Positions 34,619 to 36,912 of a DNA stretch of 36,912 bases are shown in pieces (position 1 is the stretch's first letter; each line of letters opens with the position of its first letter). Where the stretch lies: NCBI GenBank assembly GCA_027038275.1, contig JALVXC010000112.1, positions 1 to 36,912 of the forward strand. Direction: 5' to 3'. A program made the position numbers and the translations under genes. The notes below the pieces were generated by a model, which made no database searches, had not been told where the DNA came from, and saw nothing but the letters and a program-made list of their open reading frames with translations. The stretch comes from Campylobacteraceae bacterium. Lineage in GTDB: Bacteria > Campylobacterota > Campylobacteria > Campylobacterales > Sulfurovaceae.

Positions 34619-35861
34619 TAAAATTTTAAATGAGATTGATTCAGCAGAGATTGTTTTTCTTTTAGGAACACGACAAGTAGGCAAAACAACACTCTCTAAA
34701 CTCATAGCACAAGAGTTTAACTTTGATAATGTCTATTTTTTTGATTTTGAAGATAAAGAGTATAGAGAGCTTTTTAATACTGTTTCTATTAAAAAACTAG
34801 AACAGATTTTTAAACTAGAGGCGATAGATATAGAGCAGAAAAATCTGATTATCTTTGATGAGATTCAACTGCTTGATGACCCTTCTAATATGTTAAAGCT
34901 TATCTACGACCATTTTAAAACTCTAAAAATTATTGCTACAGGTAGTTCTTCTTTGCAGATAAAAGCGAAATTTTCAGACTCTTTGGCAGGTAGAAAAAGA
35001 GTCTATAAGATTGAACCTTTGGATTTTGATGAGTTTTTGCTTTTTAAAAAAGAGGAGAAACTTTTACGATTGAGAAAGATGTTTAAAGAGGAGAGAGATA
35101 AACTCTCTATGATTCCTATTGTAAAGAGTCAAACCACAAGGTTTTTAGAGCTTTTTGAAGAGTATCTTATCTATGGGGGATACCCTGAAGTGGTACTGCT
35201 AGAGAGTAGAGATGAAAAGATAGTAAAGTTAGACTCCATTGCTTCTTCTTATATTCAAAAAGATATTAAGGATTTGGCAAATATAGAGAATATTGATGGA
35301 TATAATAAATTGATTCAATACCTCTCTATTAACATAGGAAATATGATTAATCTCTCTAGTATCTCAACGGCTATTGCTCTTTCACTTCCTACAGTTAAAA
35401 AATATATTAATCTGCTTCAAGATACTTTTATTGTTGATGAGTTAAAGCCATTTTTTAGAAACAAAAACAAAGAGATAAGCAAAAATGGAAAGATATTTTT
35501 TAAAGATATTGGTGTTAGAAACTTACAGATAAAAAACTTCAATACTCTATCTTATCGTACTGATGTTGGAGAGTTGTATGAGAACTATGTCTTTAATCAG
35601 CTTGATAGTCAAGATATACTTTCGTCACTATATATGTATAGAACCCAATCAAAAACAGAGATAGATTTTATAAAAATAAAAGAGTCTATAGCCTCTTTGT
35701 ATGAGGTGAAATCAGGCTCTAACCATAAGATACCAAAAGCGATTGTTGAGTTTGAAAAACGCTATAGTGATGAGTTTTTAAAGATAGATAAATTTGTGGT
35801 CAATAGAGATATTTTAGATTTGAAGCAGGGGATTTTGTTTGTTCCTGCTTTTTTGTTGTAA
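34596..35861 (+). CDS. AAA ATPase with DUF4143 domain
   Basis: The 421-residue protein has an N-terminal AAA_14-type domain with Walker A GTRQVGKT (24-31), Walker B LIIFDEIQ (84-91) and a sensor ATGSSS (114-119). The central part (YGGYPEVVLL, YIQKDIKDLA) and the C-terminal half form DUF4143, with a nuclease-like EIDFI...YEVKSG at the end. The family is widespread and often multi-copy, and its biological role is not established. The ATG at 34596 is chosen for its ribosome site; an earlier ATG at 34560 lies upstream of the likely transcription start. It stands alone downstream of the IS and the gene remnant. Confidence 0.88.
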   Translation: MIVRKILSKILNEIDSAEIVFLLGTRQVGKTTLSKLIAQEFNFDNVYFFDFEDKEYRELFNTVSIKKLEQIFKLEAIDIEQKNLIIFDEIQLLDDPSNMLKLIYDHFKTLKIIATGSSSLQIKAKFSDSLAGRKRVYKIEPLDFDEFLLFKKEEKLLRLRKMFKEERDKLSMIPIVKSQTTRFLELFEEYLIYGGYPEVVLLESRDEKIVKLDSIASSYIQKDIKDLANIENIDGYNKLIQYLSINIGNMINLSSISTAIALSLPTVKKYINLLQDTFIVDELKPFFRNKNKEISKNGKIFFKDIGVRNLQIKNFNTLSYRTDVGELYENYVFNQLDSQDILSSLYMYRTQSKTEIDFIKIKESIASLYEVKSGSNHKIPKAIVEFEKRYSDEFLKIDKFVVNRDILDLKQGILFVPAFLL

Positions 35862-35887
35862 TAAATATAAAAAATAAGAGAAAAAGT

Positions 35888-36912
35888 ATGAATAGTAAAA
35901 TATTAAAAATAAAAAAACTAACCCTAACTGTAAACAACAAACCACTTCTAAAACAAGTAAGCCTCAACATAAAAAGAGGCGAAATCTTCGCCCTAGTAGG
36001 TGAGTCAGGCTCTGGAAAATCTCTTACCTCTTTAGCCATTATGCGACTTTTGCCTGAAACATTAAAGGTTGTTGCTGGAGATATACTTTTAAATAACAAT
36101 TCACTCTTTGCTCTAAGTGAGATGGAGATGCAAAAGGTTCGTGGGCGTAAGATAGCTATGATATTTCAAGAGCCTATGACAGCACTTAACCCTGTAATGA
36201 CTATTGGAGAGCAGGTGGCAGAGGTGCTTAGGCTTCATTTAGATTTAAGTGAGCAAGAGATAAAACAGAGAGTAGTAGAGCTTTTTGAAGAGGTGGCATT
36301 GCCAAATAGTAAAGAGCGTTATGGGTGGTATCCTCATCAACTCTCTGGAGGACAAAAGCAAAGAGTCATGATAGCTATGGCTTTGGCTTGTGAGCCTGAA
36401 CTATTGATTGCAGATGAGCCTACTACTGCGTTAGATGTGACTATTCAGGCACAAGTTTTAGCACTGCTTAAAAAGATACAAAAGAGGCGTGAACTCTCTA
36501 TTTTATTTATTACTCATGATATGGGAGTAGTAGCACAGATGGCAGATACTATTGCTGTTATGAGGTATGGTGAGGTTTTAGAGGTTGCTCCTCGTGATGA
36601 GTTTTTTAAAAATTCACAACATGAGTATACAAAGAGACTTTTAAGAGATGCTATACCAAGTCGTGAGACTAAAGAGAATACATCTTTAAATAAAGCTCTT
36701 TTGGAAGTTAAAGATTTAAAAGTCTACTTCCCTATTAAAAAGGGATTTTTTAAAAGAACGGTAGGACATACAAAGGCTGTTGATGGAGTCTCTTTTTCAA
36801 TTCCAAAAGGGAAGACTTTAGCATTAGTAGGTGAGTCAGGAAGTGGTAAAAGTACGATTGGTAAAGCTGTTTTACGATTGATAGATGCTACTGATGGGAG
36901 TATATTTTTTAA
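35888..36912 (+). CDS. Double-domain oligopeptide/microcin C-type ABC transporter ATPase (partial)
   Basis: The frame begins at ATG 35888 and is still open at the window end (over 340 residues). The first nucleotide-binding domain is complete: Walker A GESGSGKS at residues 38-45, Q-loop IFQEPMTALNP, signature LSGGQKQRV, Walker B LLIADEPTTALD and switch His in FITHDMG. The C-terminal peptide-transporter extension follows, and a second domain starts with its own Walker A GESGSGKST near residue 325. This two-in-one layout is found in YejF and Dpp/Opp-like ATPases that energise peptide uptake. The ribosome site is weak. No permease or binding protein is within view. Confidence 0.92.
   Translation, partial: MNSKILKIKKLTLTVNNKPLLKQVSLNIKRGEIFALVGESGSGKSLTSLAIMRLLPETLKVVAGDILLNNNSLFALSEMEMQKVRGRKIAMIFQEPMTALNPVMTIGEQVAEVLRLHLDLSEQEIKQRVVELFEEVALPNSKERYGWYPHQLSGGQKQRVMIAMALACEPELLIADEPTTALDVTIQAQVLALLKKIQKRRELSILFITHDMGVVAQMADTIAVMRYGEVLEVAPRDEFFKNSQHEYTKRLLRDAIPSRETKENTSLNKALLEVKDLKVYFPIKKGFFKRTVGHTKAVDGVSFSIPKGKTLALVGESGSGKSTIGKAVLRLIDATDGSIFF

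Overview
The window is a piece of chromosome from a low-GC Campylobacterota (epsilonproteobacterial) bacterium, probably a free-living Sulfurovum/Sulfurimonas-like lineage. Two syntenic blocks support this. The minus-strand series pheS-pheT-aroA-ispH-rpsA-serA, with a divergent HIT-family gene, and the series glyA-DUF1882-SPOR protein-(trpE)-aroE both resemble gene order known from Campylobacter. The species cannot be named from the sequence alone.

Layout. Positions 1-4310: the tail of an unidentified gene, two identical tandem tRNA-Asn genes behind a perfect consensus promoter, a minus-strand AAA-ATPase/PD-(D/E)XK protein, and a large lipoprotein with an internally duplicated domain. Positions 4277-9798 (minus): a biosynthetic cluster (glyA, DUF1882, SPOR protein, trpE, aroE, small membrane protein) interrupted between trpE and aroE by REP-like hairpins. 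Positions 9905-11727 (plus): an APC permease overlapping mntP, ended by hairpins shared with a convergent efflux operon. Positions 11773-17386 (minus): a tripartite efflux operon TolC-adaptor-RND in which the RND pump is encoded as two half-size proteins. The halves are separated by an in-frame TAG directly followed by ATG with a strong Shine-Dalgarno sequence. Position 17660 onward (plus): hemN, behind an FNR-like box placed correctly for class II activation. Positions 19055-27916 (minus): the core series serA, rpsA, ispH, aroA, pheT, pheS, tightly packed with 4-nt ATGA overlaps at pheS/pheT and pheT/aroA.

Positions 28036-32304 (plus): HIT protein, a second REP-like hairpin cluster, then argD, an orphan TolC-like protein, a periplasmic thioredoxin-like protein and a MidA-type methyltransferase, nearly contiguous. 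Positions about 32340-34305: an IS200/IS605-family element with divergent tnpA and tnpB. Both end hairpins share one architecture, including an unpaired T. The tnpA gene appears to have lost its ATG start (now ATA), and TnpB keeps the three RuvC acidic residues but has no cysteines where the zinc ribbon is usually found. Right of the element lies a short remnant of a DUF2779 gene, a duplicated leader sequence, a DUF4143 ATPase, and the start of a double-domain peptide ABC transporter ATPase that runs off the end.

Most of the window is ordinary housekeeping. I found no clear new defence or metabolic system. The points most worth checking are the split RND pump and its possible operator repeats, the decayed or unusual IS605 element with its probable omega RNA, the REP-like hairpin families, and the FNR-like site in front of hemN.
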